Shown here: positions 40,001-50,000 of the stretch, piece after piece | How positions within the stretch are numbered: the stretch's first letter is position 1 | How the letters are laid out: each line of letters starts with the position of its first letter | Assembly (NCBI RefSeq): GCF_047495875.1 | Contig: NC_092480.1 | Coordinates: 1,798,001 to 1,862,000 of the forward strand | DNA length: 64,000 bases | Direction: 5' to 3' | Source of the DNA: Pithys albifrons albifrons | Lineage: Eukaryota > Chordata > Aves > Passeriformes > Thamnophilidae | The notes under the pieces: generated by a model | The model's database searches: none | Told to the model about the DNA's origin: nothing | Seen by the model: only the letters and a program-made list of their open reading frames with translations | Position numbers and translations under genes: made by a program

Positions 40001-40697
40001 CTGTGTTTGTGGTTTCCTTTGTGTGCTGCATTACAGCCCTGTTCATGCTCAGGCTGCTGTTGCTGTGGGTTGGATCCCTTAAAGGTTGTTGGGATAGTTC
40101 CTGCTTCACAAATTGATTAAGACAAATGCAAAGGGTCACCCTGTCTGGGAACATCCAGCAGCAACAGCTGCAGACTGTAGTCTGGATCAGGAAAGGCATA
40201 TTTTCTATCTTTAGTTTACCTTTTCTGTCAAAATAAAAACAAAAAACCAGTAATAATCTTGCCAGTTACTGGTTAAAGAGGCCTGGTCTGTTTTCTGCCT
40301 AAAACCTGAAAAGGTGAGTGGTGTGTGAACCATCCCTCGTGTCCGTGTTCTCTGGGCTGTGTGGGGGAGTCTGAGCTGGAGGAGGTAAATGTGGGACTGA
40401 GCTGTCACTGCTCTGGGCTCGGTGCCACCACACAGCCCTGGGGACTGTCACCTCACTCCTAAACTGATGATGTGTTTGAACTTGTCCCCACTGGCCTGTT
40501 TTCACAACTGTAGATGAAGCTCCTCTGGTGCTAAAATGGGATGTTTTGATGCCTCTGCTGCTGCTCCCACTGCAGGACAGAGTGCCCAGACCCCACTGGG
40601 CTCCCTTTCCTTGCAGGTATTCCATGACGATGACATCATTCCTGGCTGGGAGGGGAAAATCGTGGCCTGGGTGGAAGAAGACCATGGGGAGAATTAA
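13043..40697 (+). CDS. DIXDC1: DIXDC1 (coiled-coil/DIX domain protein, Ccd1), 20 coding exons
   Basis: Exons: 13043-13102, 23944-24073, 24538-24663, 25579-25828, 27672-27779, 32095-32207, 32558-32706, 34064-34153, 34249-34302, 34757-34807, 35816-35920, 36420-36473, 36971-37063, 37146-37217, 37760-37846, 37977-38138, 38249-38315, 39272-39380, 39555-39663, 40617-40697. Phases agree throughout, giving 689 residues (human about 683). A calponin-homology domain spans residues ~21-127 ([17 protein letters not shown]). A coiled coil spans ~265-485. A C-terminal DIX domain runs from ~606 ([16 protein letters not shown]) to the end ([11 protein letters not shown]). Known role of the family: a positive regulator of Wnt signalling that hetero-polymerises with Dishevelled and Axin through DIX, with an actin link through CH. 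Long intron 1 holds a CR1 and two minisatellites; introns 4 and 17 also hold minisatellites. Exon 1 has two further tandem copies (13240, 13431). Confidence 0.97.
13240..13299 (+). CDS. DIXDC1: DIXDC1 exon 1 copy B (alternative first exon candidate)
   Basis: This copy encodes exactly the same 20 residues as copy [21 protein letters not shown], with only two synonymous differences (Leu TTA, Thr ACA). It keeps the phase-0 GTAAAA donor that would join to exon 2 at 23944. If transcription starts between copies A and B, it would give an identical protein. Whether it is used cannot be seen from DNA. Confidence 0.5.
13431..13490 (+). CDS. DIXDC1: DIXDC1 exon 1 copy C (diverged first exon copy)
   Basis: The reading frame is intact over 20 codons and ends at the same GTAAAA donor. 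It carries five replacements relative to copies A and B: R7G, N9I, L11S, D12G and I13V. The cluster of non-conservative changes suggests relaxed constraint. The copy may be unused, or may give a variant N-terminus just ahead of the CH domain. Confidence 0.35.
17581..17898 (+). mobile_element. CR1 LINE 3' end
   Basis: Forward-oriented 5'-truncated CR1. It contains the hallmark GGGCTGCCCAGAGAGG, GATTCCCCATCCCTGGAGG and GGTTGGACTTGATGATCTC, and ends CCAATCCATTCTATGATTCC. The end lacks the longer extra tail seen in copies at 51-63 kb, so it serves as an internal reference for the ordinary 3' end. It lies in DIXDC1 intron 1. Confidence 0.93.
20135..20520 (+). repeat. 63-64 bp minisatellite, ~6 copies
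   Basis: Units start near 20147, 20211, 20274, 20338, 20402 and 20465, each with TATTTCTGTGCCC, GCAGGCTCAGG, GTTCCAGG and GGATGG. The array follows directly after a dispersed block (20080-20131) that also precedes the 41-bp array at 22.3 kb. It lies in DIXDC1 intron 1. Confidence 0.92.
22296..23403 (+). repeat. 41-bp minisatellite, ~27 copies
   Basis: Units of 41 bp (CTGGGAGCATCCTGGA, a variable 8-mer, then CTGGACAGGCACTGCTCC). The variable position alternates among GATCCTG, CATCCTG, CATGCTG and GTACCTG, giving a digital repeat-variant map. Because 41 is not divisible by three and the unit lacks stops in most frames, open frames of 300-500 codons arise on both strands; I do not regard them as genes. 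DIXDC1 intron 1. Confidence 0.95.
25945..26770 (+). repeat. C-rich compound minisatellite in DIXDC1 intron 4
   Basis: Repeats of CACTGCCCTCCCCAG and CACTGCCCTGCCCTGG, then TGCCTACCCAGGGACTGAG or TGCCTCTCCAGGGGCTGCAG, then CTATCCCTCCCACCTGAGCA. Higher-order units are about 80-125 bp. The array starts about 115 bp after the exon 4 donor. Confidence 0.9.
29300..29921 (+). promoter_or_regulatory. DIXDC1: Internal CpG-rich promoter for short DIXDC1 isoform
   Basis: The GC/CpG content is far above the surrounding intron 5 and leads straight into a short alternative coding exon at 29922. DIXDC1 is known to have short isoforms that lack the CH domain and use an internal promoter. No TATA box is evident. 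Confidence 0.5.
29922..29944 (+). CDS. DIXDC1: Alternative first coding exon of DIXDC1 (CH-less isoform)
   Basis: ATG followed by codons for MGGKQVK and two further bases, then a good GTGAGC donor. The two leftover bases (TG) join in phase with exon 6 at 32095 (C CTC ACA ...) to give [19 protein letters not shown]. Exon 5 leaves the same phase, so the exon can replace exons 1-5. The product would keep the coiled coil and DIX domain and lose the calponin-homology domain. The MGG start could be a myristoylation site (inference). Confidence 0.65.
30442..30502 (-). mobile_element. Short CR1 3'-end fragment
   Basis: About 60 bp of antisense CR1 terminus (TAGAATCATAGAATCAGTTG, then GGTTGGAAGAGACCTCTGAG and AAGTCCAACCC). 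It is a strongly 5'-truncated copy in DIXDC1 intron 5. Confidence 0.88.
38375..38745 (+). repeat. 19-bp minisatellite in DIXDC1 intron 17
   Basis: About 19-20 copies of a 19-bp unit (CTTGGGAATGTGCCTCCCC and the variants GATTCTGCC and GATTCTGCTACCT). It starts about 60 bp after the exon 17 donor. An open frame running from exon 16 through it is an artefact of unspliced sequence. Confidence 0.93.
39657..39835 (+). repeat. Duplicated segment copy 1 (includes exon 19 donor)
   Basis: This 179-bp segment starts in the last bases of DIXDC1 exon 19 (GGAGGAG then GTAAATG) and runs into the intron. It is repeated almost exactly at 40378-40553. I see two or three differences, mainly a short indel near GGGGACCGTGGTCACC. 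Confidence 0.93.
40378..40553 (+). repeat. Duplicated segment copy 2, before DIXDC1 last exon
   Basis: Near-identical direct copy of 39657-39835, lying 63 bp before the final exon (40617). It keeps a copy of the exon 19 splice donor but not the exon body. About 540 bp of unique DNA separates the copies. This may be a real recent duplication or an assembly error (haplotype overlap not collapsed). Confidence 0.93.
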
Positions 40698-42110
40698 TGA
40701 AGCTTCCAAGTCTCGTTGCTATGGAAACCTGTCACGGGCTGCCGAGCTCCGAGGGTGGACCAGCGAGGCTGAGAGCTGGAAGGAGCCAATTCAAGCTGCC
40801 AAAAACCAGCCTCTCTGCAAGCAACGGGTAGTGCATGTTGTGTGCATGGACACCTGGCCCCTGCCCTCCCGTGCCCGAGGGCAGGAGGTGTTCTGGGACT
40901 GGAACGACAGGTCTGTGGGAAGGAAACACCTGGATTTGTCCTGTCAGCTCAACCCTGGAGGCCTTAATGATGCTCTGCTCCTTCTCCTGCTCCTCCACCC
41001 CTGCAGAATGTGCTGCACACTCACCTGGGCATTGCAAGTCTGGTTTCTTGTGCTGGTATTACATAAACATGCACTGATGGAAAAAAAATGTGAAGCTTTG
41101 CCTTCCTGAGGCAGAAGAAGCCCCTGGATTGTGGGAGGTGAAGGCTGGACCAACTTGTGTCGTGGACTTGCACGTGCTGCCAGGAGCAGAGTGGACTTTG
41201 GGGACATTCCAGACTGACAGTCTGTCCAGGGGAGGGGAGAGCCTTCTGGAGGGTTTGTGCATGGTCTGAAGCCAAGCTCAGCCTGTCCCCACACTCAGGC
41301 TTCCATCTCCCAGCCCTGCTTTCCCCACTCCTCCCCAAAGCTGTTCTCACTCCCAGGGCCCCCGGGCTTGGCTCTGTGGCCACAGGGACTGGGGATCTTG
41401 GTGCTTGTTTCTTGGCCAGGGGAGTTCCCAGGGGGACCTGAGCTGTCCCTGCAGCCCTGCCCTGCCCTCTGTCCCTCCTGTGCTGCTGTCCCCTCCCTGC
41501 CAGGGCCACCCAGCACTGACCCACCCAGCCCCCTGCCAGGCTGAATCCTGGAGGATCAGGGAACAACTTCCTTGGGAAAGAACGAGCCCTAAAATCCCCC
41601 AGGGTGGGATTTTCTCTTTGGTTTTGTGGTTTTGCTTCTCTGCATTGCCTGTCCCTGCAGCCACTGTGGGTTTGGGGGGCAAATGGTGAGTCAGGGGCTC
41701 AGCACCTGTGACCCTCCTCTGCATGAGGCTGGGAGAGGGGGAACCTGCTTTTACTGTTTTCTATTAACTTGTCCTTTTGTAAACATGTTCTTGCAATTAT
41801 TTTGTACTGATTTACATTTGTCTGAGGACTGTGGATATTTTTATACAGTGCAAGTGCTCTCTGTATATTTCTGCACGCATTATACTCTGTTTGACTCATT
41901 TCCTGGGGGCTGCTCAAAGCTTCTGTATTGTCTTCTGTCAACACAACACTGGGCTTGTAATTTTTTTTTTATTTTTTTACTATGGAAATCCAACTAGTTA
42001 CTGCTGGGTTTTACCTTTTTGCCAGCTTTAATAAGCAGCAAAAATACTGATTTTTCTCACAGCTTCACTCTCTAGGAGGGAGCTCAAGGCTCCTGATTTT
42101 GGCACTGCCC
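40698..42110 (+). other. DIXDC1: DIXDC1 3' UTR (approximate)
   Basis: Single-copy sequence follows the stop. It includes A/T-rich 3'-UTR-like DNA (41760-42060: TGTAAACATG, TATTTTTATACAG, T-runs). No canonical AATAAA is obvious near the end, so the limit is a guess. It ends before the CR1 fragment at 42256. Confidence 0.4.
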
Positions 42111-42255
42111 TAACCCTGATCCAGTGGGTTTATTCTGGGATGTGCTCTCAGTATCATATCCCAGAATTTTCACATTTGTTTCACTTTGAGGACAGTTTGA
42201 CAGAAATAATTTCCTGTTCTCATACTTGTAACTTGCAACAAAACCCACTGGAGAA

Positions 42256-42545
42256 ATCACAGAATCCCAGAGTGGCTGGGGCTGGAAGGGACCTCTGGGG
42301 ATCACCCAGTCCAACCCCCAGCCCAGGCAGGGGCACCTGGAGCAGGTGCCACAGGAATTCCAGCTGGGTTTGGGATGTCTCCAGGGAGGAAAACTCCATG
42401 CCCTCCCTGGGAAGAAACTCTGCCTCATGTTGAGGTGGAACTTGTGCTCATTGCAGTGGCTGCTCATCCTCTCCCTGGCACCACAGCAAAGGCTCTGCCA
42501 CCCCTGGCTGTGTTTGCATCCCTCCTTCCTGCTGTCCAAACTTCC
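42256..42545 (-). mobile_element. CR1 LINE 3' end
   Basis: Antisense CR1 with ATCACAGAATCCCAGAG, GGGACCTCTGGGGATCACC, CAGTCCAACCCCCAG and the upstream TTGAGGTGGAACTTGTGCTC block typical of CR1 tails. It is a different subfamily from the copies at 51-63 kb. The 5' boundary is approximate. Confidence 0.88.
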
Positions 42546-42689
42546 CTCCCGTCCCTGTGCCCTGGGGCAGGGCCCGACCCTCCCGGCTCCCCGTCCTGGC
42601 AGGGAATTCTGGAGAGCCAGAGGGTCCCCCCCGAGCCTCCTGTTCTCCAGGATGAGCCCCCCCAGCTGCTCCAGACCCCAGGCTCCTAT

Positions 42690-43855
42690 CCCGTCCCATT
42701 CCATCCCACCCTATTCATCCTGCCCCGTCCCATTCCATTCCACCCCATCCCATTCATCCCACCTGACCCCATCCCATCCCACCCCATCCCATCCCATTCC
42801 ATCCCACCCTATTCATCCTGCCCCGTCCCATTCCATTCCACCCCATCCCATTCATCCCACCTGACCCCATCCCATCCCACCCCATCCCATCCCATCCTAT
42901 TCATCCCGCCCCATTCCATCCCATCCCATCCCATCCTATTCATCCCGCCCCATTCCATTCCATCCCATCCCATTCTGCCCCATCCATCCTATCCCATCCC
43001 ATTCCATCCTGCCCCATCCCATTCCATTCCGCCCCATCCATCCTGTCCTGTCCCATCCCATCCCACCCCATCCATTCTATCCCATCCTGTTCCATCCCAT
43101 CCCATCCCATCCCATCTCATCTCATCTCATCTCATTCCATCCCATTCCCCTCCCGTCCCATGCAGGGTGGTCTCGGCACACCCTGGTCTGGTTCCATCCC
43201 CTCCCATCCCATTCCCATCCCCTCCAGTTCCACTCCAGTCCAGTTCCATCCCATCCCGTCCCCTTCCATTCCCGTTCCATCCCATTCCGGTCCCCTCCAG
43301 TTCCACCCTGCTCCAGTTCCATCCCCTATCCCATTCCCACCCAGTTCCATCCCTTCCCCTTCCCATCCCATTCCCATCCCCTCCCGTTCCACCCCGCTCC
43401 AGTTCCATCCCCTCCCATCCCATTCCCACCCTGTTCCATCCCCTCCCATCCCATTCCCACCCCGTTCCATCCCCTCCCATCCCATTCCCATCCCATTCCC
43501 ATCCCATTCCCATCCCATTCCCATCCCGTTCCATCCCCTCCCATCCCCTCCCATCCCCTTCCCACCCTGTTCCATTCCCTCCCATCCCATTCTCACCCTG
43601 TTCCATCCCCTCCCATCCCATTCCCACCCTGTTCCATTCCCTCCCATCCATTCCCATCCCCTTCCCATCCCCTTCCCATCCCCTTCCCATCCCCTTCCCA
43701 TCCCGTTCCATCCCATCCCATCCCATCCCATTCCCATCCCGTTCCATCCCATCCCATTCCCATCCCGTTCCATCCCATCCCATTCCCATCCCGTTCCATC
43801 CCACCCCATTCCCATCCCGTTCCATCCCATCCCATTCCCATCCCGTCCCTCCCTT
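42690..43855 (+). repeat. CCCAT/CCCATTC satellite-like array upstream of DLAT
   Basis: About 1.16 kb of pentanucleotide-derived repeats. The left part has higher-order units (CATTCATCC, CACCTGACCCCATCC); the right part is dominated by CCCATTCCCATCCCGTTCC. It ends about 200 bp before the DLAT start. The minus strand carries many GGG runs. It is responsible for a spurious open frame of over 1000 codons. Confidence 0.95.
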
Positions 43856-44061
43856 CCCGGGGCGGTGCCCCCGCGGGTCCCTCCCCGCCGCCCGCGCTTT
43901 ACGGCAGTGCCGTGTCGCGCCGTGTCGCGCCGTGTCGCGCCGCCCGCACGGAGGTCACCGCGCGGCTCCGCCCGGCCCAGCATCGCCCAGCCCGGCCCGG
44001 CCCGGCCCGGCTCGGCCCAGCATAGCCCAGCCCAGCCCGGCACGGCCCGGCCCGGCCCAGC
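43856..44061 (+). promoter_or_regulatory. DLAT: DLAT promoter / CpG island start
   Basis: CpG-dense sequence immediately before the DLAT ATG. It includes three tandem copies of CGCGCCGTGT (43915-43945) and a CCCGGCCCAGCA-type repeat (43975-44060) that would form much of the 5' UTR. The island continues through exon 1. No TATA box is seen, as expected for a housekeeping gene. Confidence 0.6.
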
Positions 44062-47000
44062 ATGTGGCGGGTGTTGGCTCGGCGGGTGTCCCGGGGCGCG
44101 GCGGGGACGCTGGCGCGGCCGCGGCGGGCGCTGTGTGGGGGCGGCCCCGGCGCTGGCCCCGGCCCTGTCCCTGTCCCTGTCCCTGTCCCCGGCCCCGCCC
44201 GGCGCGGCCCGGCCTGGGGGCGCCCCGCTCTGCGCCCGCTCCTGCCGCCCGCGGACACTCGGCTGGTCCCGCGGCGAAGCTGCAGCCTCCCGGCGCACCA
44301 GAAGGTGAGGCACGGCCCCGGGGGCCCTCGGTGTCCCCTCATCCCCCCCCAGGGTCCTCTCATTCCCCCCAGTGTCCCCTCAGCCCCTTGCTGCCCCCTC
44401 GGTCCCCCCCGGTGTCCCCTCAGTACCCCCCGATGTCCCCACGTCCCTCTCTCGGTATGTCCCCCCCAGTGTCCGCTCATCTCCTCCCGGTGTCCCCTCG
44501 GTCTCCCCTGGTGTCCCCTCAGTACCCCCTGGTGTCACCACGTCCCTCTCTCGGTGTCCCCTCGTCCCTCTCTCGGTATTCCCCCCCGGTGTCCCCTCCA
44601 TCCCCCCAGTGCCCCCTCATTTCCCCCGGTGTTCCCTCCATCCCCCTGGTGTCCCCTCATCCCCTCCTGGTGTCCCTTAACCCCCCTCACTGTCCCCTCA
44701 TCCCCCCCGGTGTCCCCTCCATCCCCCCCGGTGTCCCCTCACTGTCCCCTCATCCCCCCCGGTGTCCCCTCCATCCCCCCCGGTGTCCCCTCACTGTCCC
44801 CTCTATCCCCCCCGGTGTCCCCTCACTGTCCCCTCATCCCCCCCGGTGTCCCCTCACTGTCCCCTCCATCCCCCCCGGTGTCCCCTCACTGTCCCCTCAT
44901 CCCCCCCGGTGTCCCCTCCATCCCCCCCGGTGTCCCCTCACTGTCCCCTCATCCCCCCCGGTGTCCCCTCATCCCCCCCTGGTGTCCCCTCACTGTCCCC
45001 TCACCCCCCCGGTGTCCCCTCCATCCCCCCGGTGTCCCCTCACTGTCCCCTCATCCCCCTGGTGTCCCCTCCATGCCCCCCCGGTGTCCCCAGACACCTC
45101 CAGGGGTGGTGACTCCCTGGGCAGCCTCATCCCAAACCTTTCACCCCGCACAGAGAACAGTCCATGGCTCTGTCCCCACTCCCGCAGGTCCTGCCCCTGC
45201 CTCCTGTGCCACCATGGAGTGCCACCCCCTCTGTCACCGCTGGGCTTTGTCCCTGCACCTCTCCTGGTCCCTTGGCAGACCCAGACCTGCCCTTGTATAA
45301 CCCTTGACAGAATCCCAGCATGTTCAGGGATTGGAAGGGATTTTAAAGCCCATCTCGTGCCACCCACCTTGCCCTGGGCAGGGCCACCTGCCACTGTCCC
45401 AGCTGCTCCAGCCTGGCCTGGGGCACTTCAGGGGTGGCACAGGCTGTGCCAGCCTCCCCTCAGCACCCAGGAGGGTTTGTCCTGGGGTGTTTGTCCTGCC
45501 CCCAGCAGGTCCCTGCCCCACTCCTGAGGGTCCATCCCTGCCCTGTGTGTGTCCCTGCTGTGGTGACACTGCCCTGTCCCCCCAGGTGGCCCTGACCCCC
45601 TCCTGAGGGTCCATCCCTGCCCTGTGTGTCCCTGCTGTGGTGACACTGCCCTGTCCCACCCAGCAGGTCCCTGCCCCACTCCTGAGGGTCCATCCCTTCC
45701 CTGTGTGTGTCCCTGCTGTGGTGACACTGCCCTGTCCCCCCAGGTGGCCCTGACCCCCAGCAGGTCCCTGCCCCACTCCTGAGGGCCCATCCCTGCCCTG
45801 TGTGTCCCTGCTGTGGTGACACTGCCCTGTCCCCCCAGGTGGCCCTGACCCCCTCCTGAGGGTCCATCCCTGCCCTGTGTGTCCCTGCTGCGGTGACACT
45901 GCCCTGTCCCACCCAGGTGGCCCTGACCCTGAGCAGGTCTGTACCCCCCTCCTGAGGGCCCATCCCTGCCCTGTGTGTCCCTGCTGCAGTGACACTGCCC
46001 TGTCCCCCCAGGTGGCCCTGCCAGCGCTGTCCCCCACCATGCAGATGGGCACCATCGCACGCTGGGAGAAGAAGGAGGGTGACAAGATCAGCGAGGGGGA
46101 TCTCATAGCAGAGGTACCTGGGCTGGGTGCCCGTGGGGTGCCCGTGCCCCCTCCCTGGTGCTGCCAGCACTGCCTGGGAGCTCTGGGCTCACCAGTCCCT
46201 CACAGTGCCCTGTTCTCTCTCGAAGGTGGAGACAGACAAGGCAACAGTTGGCTTTGAGAGCCTGGAGGAATGCTACTTGGCCAAGATCCTGGTGCCAGAA
46301 GGAACGAGGGATGTTCCTATTGGGGCCATAATATGCATCACAGTAGAAAAGTATGTATTTGAATCCTCTCTCTTGGTGCTTGCCTTGAGTGAAAGGCTTA
46401 GGGAGCATCCCCTGACTGGCTTTGGGGCTCTGTGTTTCCTTCTAGGCCTGAACATATTGATGCCTTTAAAAACTACACCCTGGATGCTGCAGCAGCTGCT
46501 CCCCCCACAGCCTCAGTGCCTCCCCCTCCAGCTGCAGCTCCCTCCCCACCACCTCAGCCTTCTCCTCAGGCTCCTGGCAGCTCTTACCCTCCTCACATGC
46601 AGGTAGGACAGTGTTGCTTCTGATGTAAGGCTTGTTGTGCTCTTTCTCTGCCACTGCATTGCTGCCTGTGGGGCATTTTCACAGAATCCCAGACTGTTCT
46701 GAGCTGGGAGGGACCCACAAGGATCATCGAGTCCAACTCTTCAGTCAGTGGCCCACAGAGGGGATTGAACCCACGACCTTGGCATTATTGCAACCAAGTT
46801 TTAACCAACTGAGCTCATCTCAGGGTATTTTTGTCATATAAACTCTGTGGAGTGGAAATTTATAATTGCAGGGCCATGTGCCACTTGAATTGTTGTGTGC
46901 TTAAAGCAGGAGTCTGGGGACATCCCAGGACACTTTCTGCAGGGATTTATTTCAGCTTCCCAGCTGCTGGTGGAGGGAAGACTTGTCTCTGCAGGGTTGT

Positions 47001-50000
47001 TGTCTTGGAAAACCTGCTGTGTTTGCTTTATTTGGACAGCTCTGGTATAAAAAGCCCTCAGGTTTGGTGTGAATAAGCCCTGCAGGCCCTGCTTAGAGCA
47101 GAGCTCAGTCTGTGATACTCTGATGAACACACCAGATGGGGTTGTGGGTGACTGACAATGAGTTGGGTTTGTGGATAATCTTTTTACCCTGCTTGGATAT
47201 TGCAGTGGACATTCACTGTTGTCTCTGAGCACTTTGTGCCAGTGTTGCTGTGACATTCCTTTGAAAAAGAAAATTTGAAATACTAAACCTGAACCTGCAG
47301 ATAAATCATGTGGGAACTGGTGTGTCTGAGCTGTTACTCAGAGCCAGTAATTAAAGACTTAATTAATGTCCTCTTAGTCTGTGTTTCAGCTACTACACTT
47401 CCCTCTGCCTGCTTCATCTGTCCAGTTTTGCTCCCCATGTGTTTGTCAGGGACAAAGTGACTTTGCTTCAGCCTTCCTTTTAGCCTGGCAGGGAGCAAGT
47501 GCATCCAGAGGGATGGTGGGAATGATTATTTTGATGCAGAGGTTTCTTTTCTTGCTCTTTGCTCTTGCTCTTTGCTCAGGCCTTGCTGAGAGAAGCCAGA
47601 GCAGCACTGTGGGCCAGCTCTGTGCTCTGCTGTCAGGGAGCCACATGTAGGAGTGCATTAAAGCCTGGCTGCTTCTTTAGGTTGGCATCATCTGTCAGGG
47701 GTTAAAACTGTGTTCCTGATCCTTCTGGAGTCCCAGGATCTGATTGTCTTGTGTTCTCTGCCTTGCCAGGTCACTCTCCCTGCCCTGTCACCCACCATGA
47801 CAATGGGCACAGTGCAGAGGTGGGAGAAGAAGGTTGGGGAGAAGCTGAATGAGGGGGACTTACTGGCTGAAATTGAGACAGATAAAGCCACAATAGGTGA
47901 GTCCAAAGCCAAGAAGGGACCCCTTAAAAGCATCCACAGTAGCCTGTGCCAGCTGTTCTCTGCCTGCTGTGGGACAGCTAAAACAGGACACTGGAGCTCC
48001 TCAAAACACTCCTATTTCCTCATCAGTCCTTCTTGGCAACATGGAGAGGTTTCCCTGCTAGTTGTGCTGAAAAGGGTTCTCTGCCACTAAATACAGACAG
48101 GGCTTTAGCTACCAGAGCCTCCAGAGGAATTCTTCAGCTGCATCAGGCACCAAAGCAGTGTTGTTTCTGTCCCTTACAGGCTTTGAAGTGCAGGAGGAAG
48201 GGTACTTGGCCAAAATCCTGGTGCCTGAAGGGACAAGAGATGTGCCATTAGGAACTCCTCTCTGCATCATTGTGGAGAAAGAGGCTGATATTCCAGCCTT
48301 TGCTGACTACCAGGCTGCTGCAGTGACTGACATGAAGGCACCAGCTCCTCCTCCTCCTCCTCCTCCACCAGTAAGGACCGTTCTGGGCACGGGAGGGAAC
48401 TCATGGGGACCACTCAGAGGTCTGATCTGAAATGTTGTGCTGGTTTGACAGTGTGAAGCTTTGGCTTCACCAGTAATGTTTCTGCTTTGAGATTGCAAGG
48501 CTGATCCATGTGCTGGGAGAAGTGATCACTGGTTTGCCCTCCAAAAACCAGAGCAGATCTCATTCATTGTGATTTCTTCTCCAGTCTGTTGCTTGTCCCA
48601 GTTTTAGTGCCTCTAATCCTTGAGAATGGGGAGCACAAGTTCCTTTAGTTCACCTGAAGTTTTTGGTGTATGGTCCAGCAGCTCAGTTTGCCTCCTTCCC
48701 ATGGAGTTTCTGATTTAATTTCTGGCACTGGGAAACTCTTCTTAATTTGAAAATTCCTTCTGATTTGTGACTATCTTTGCTATTCTCTTGGCTGGTAATT
48801 ACCTGGGCCAGCTCACATGCTGTACCTTCCACTGATGGCTTTGATTCCTCTGTTAAGGTGGTGGCACCTCCTGCAGCTGCTCCTGCTCCCCAGCCTGCTG
48901 CTGCTCCCACCCCAGCAGCCCCCACAGCTGGGCCACCTCCCAGGACAGGAAGGATCCTGGTTAGTCCCTTGGCAAAGAAACTGGCAGCAGAAAAAGGAAT
49001 TGACCTTGCCCAAGTGAAAGGTACATTTCCTTTCCTCTTCCTTTCCCTCACTGTCAAGTGTCTGTCCCTGTAGATCTGTGAGTCCTTAGTCCAGGAGTTG
49101 TTTTAAGTGATTTCTCTCTGCTGAACTAAAGTGGTACCTTTAGAAGCAAAGCCCTGTTGCAAATAATTGAGATCCTGTTGCATTTTCTTTGACTCTCTCA
49201 GGTACTGGACCAGATGGCAGAATCACCAAGAAAGATGTGGAGTCATTTGTGCCAACAAAGGCTGCTCCAGTGAGTGTGCTGGAAGTGTGTGAGGATGGAG
49301 GTGACAGGAGTGGAAATGCTCTGTAGAGGTGCAGTTCCTACATGGCACTGGCATTGCTTAACCTGTCAGAGACACAGATGGAACTTTTTTCCTTTATTTG
49401 TTCCTTTGATATTCCACTGAGGAAAAAAAATTGTGTGTTCCCAGCCCTTCACTTGGTTCTGAATTGAGGTCAGCCCAGTCCCAACTGACCCAGCAGTGCT
49501 GAAAAGGGGGGATCAGAAGGAAAGGCAGACTTAGGAACCACCAGCCTGCACCAGTTGTTGCCCCAAATGTGTTCTGATGGCTTGTCTTTTCTGTGAGCTG
49601 GTGGAGGTGTTGCTGTGTGTGCTGCTGGCAGGGCAGTGAAAATGAAATACATTTAATAGTCAAACACAGGGCTTATGGAACCATGTGGGTACATTTAATG
49701 ATCAGATAAAGGGCTGATGAGGTGCCATGTGGGTACTAGAGAGGTGAGGCTGAGTAGAAGTTGCTGCTCTCTTAAGACCTCAACACTTGTCCCCCACATG
49801 GAGTTCCAGTGGGTTTTTGGGTGGCTCTGTGAGTGATGCTGTTGTTCTCTCCAGGCTCCAGTGCCAGGGGCAGTTCCTGCAGCTGCTGCAGTGGCAGCAC
49901 CCGAGGGGACCTTCACAGACATCCCCATCAGCAACATTCGGAGGGTAAGGACATGTTGTTCCTCTCCAAGCCCATGATTTTCAGTCCTGAGTTTTCCAGA

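Noticed and set aside
42375..45527. 1050-codon open frame rich in Pro/Ser/His/Ile
   Set aside because: It runs through a CR1 fragment, the CCCAT array, the DLAT promoter and DLAT intron 1. Tandem repeats without stops explain its length; the true DLAT exon 1 lies within it in another frame.
46679..46822. Possible isoleucine tRNA gene on the minus strand
   Set aside because: The cloverleaf is degenerate and fused to a CR1-like tail, so it is a SINE; the same applies to 3608-3735.
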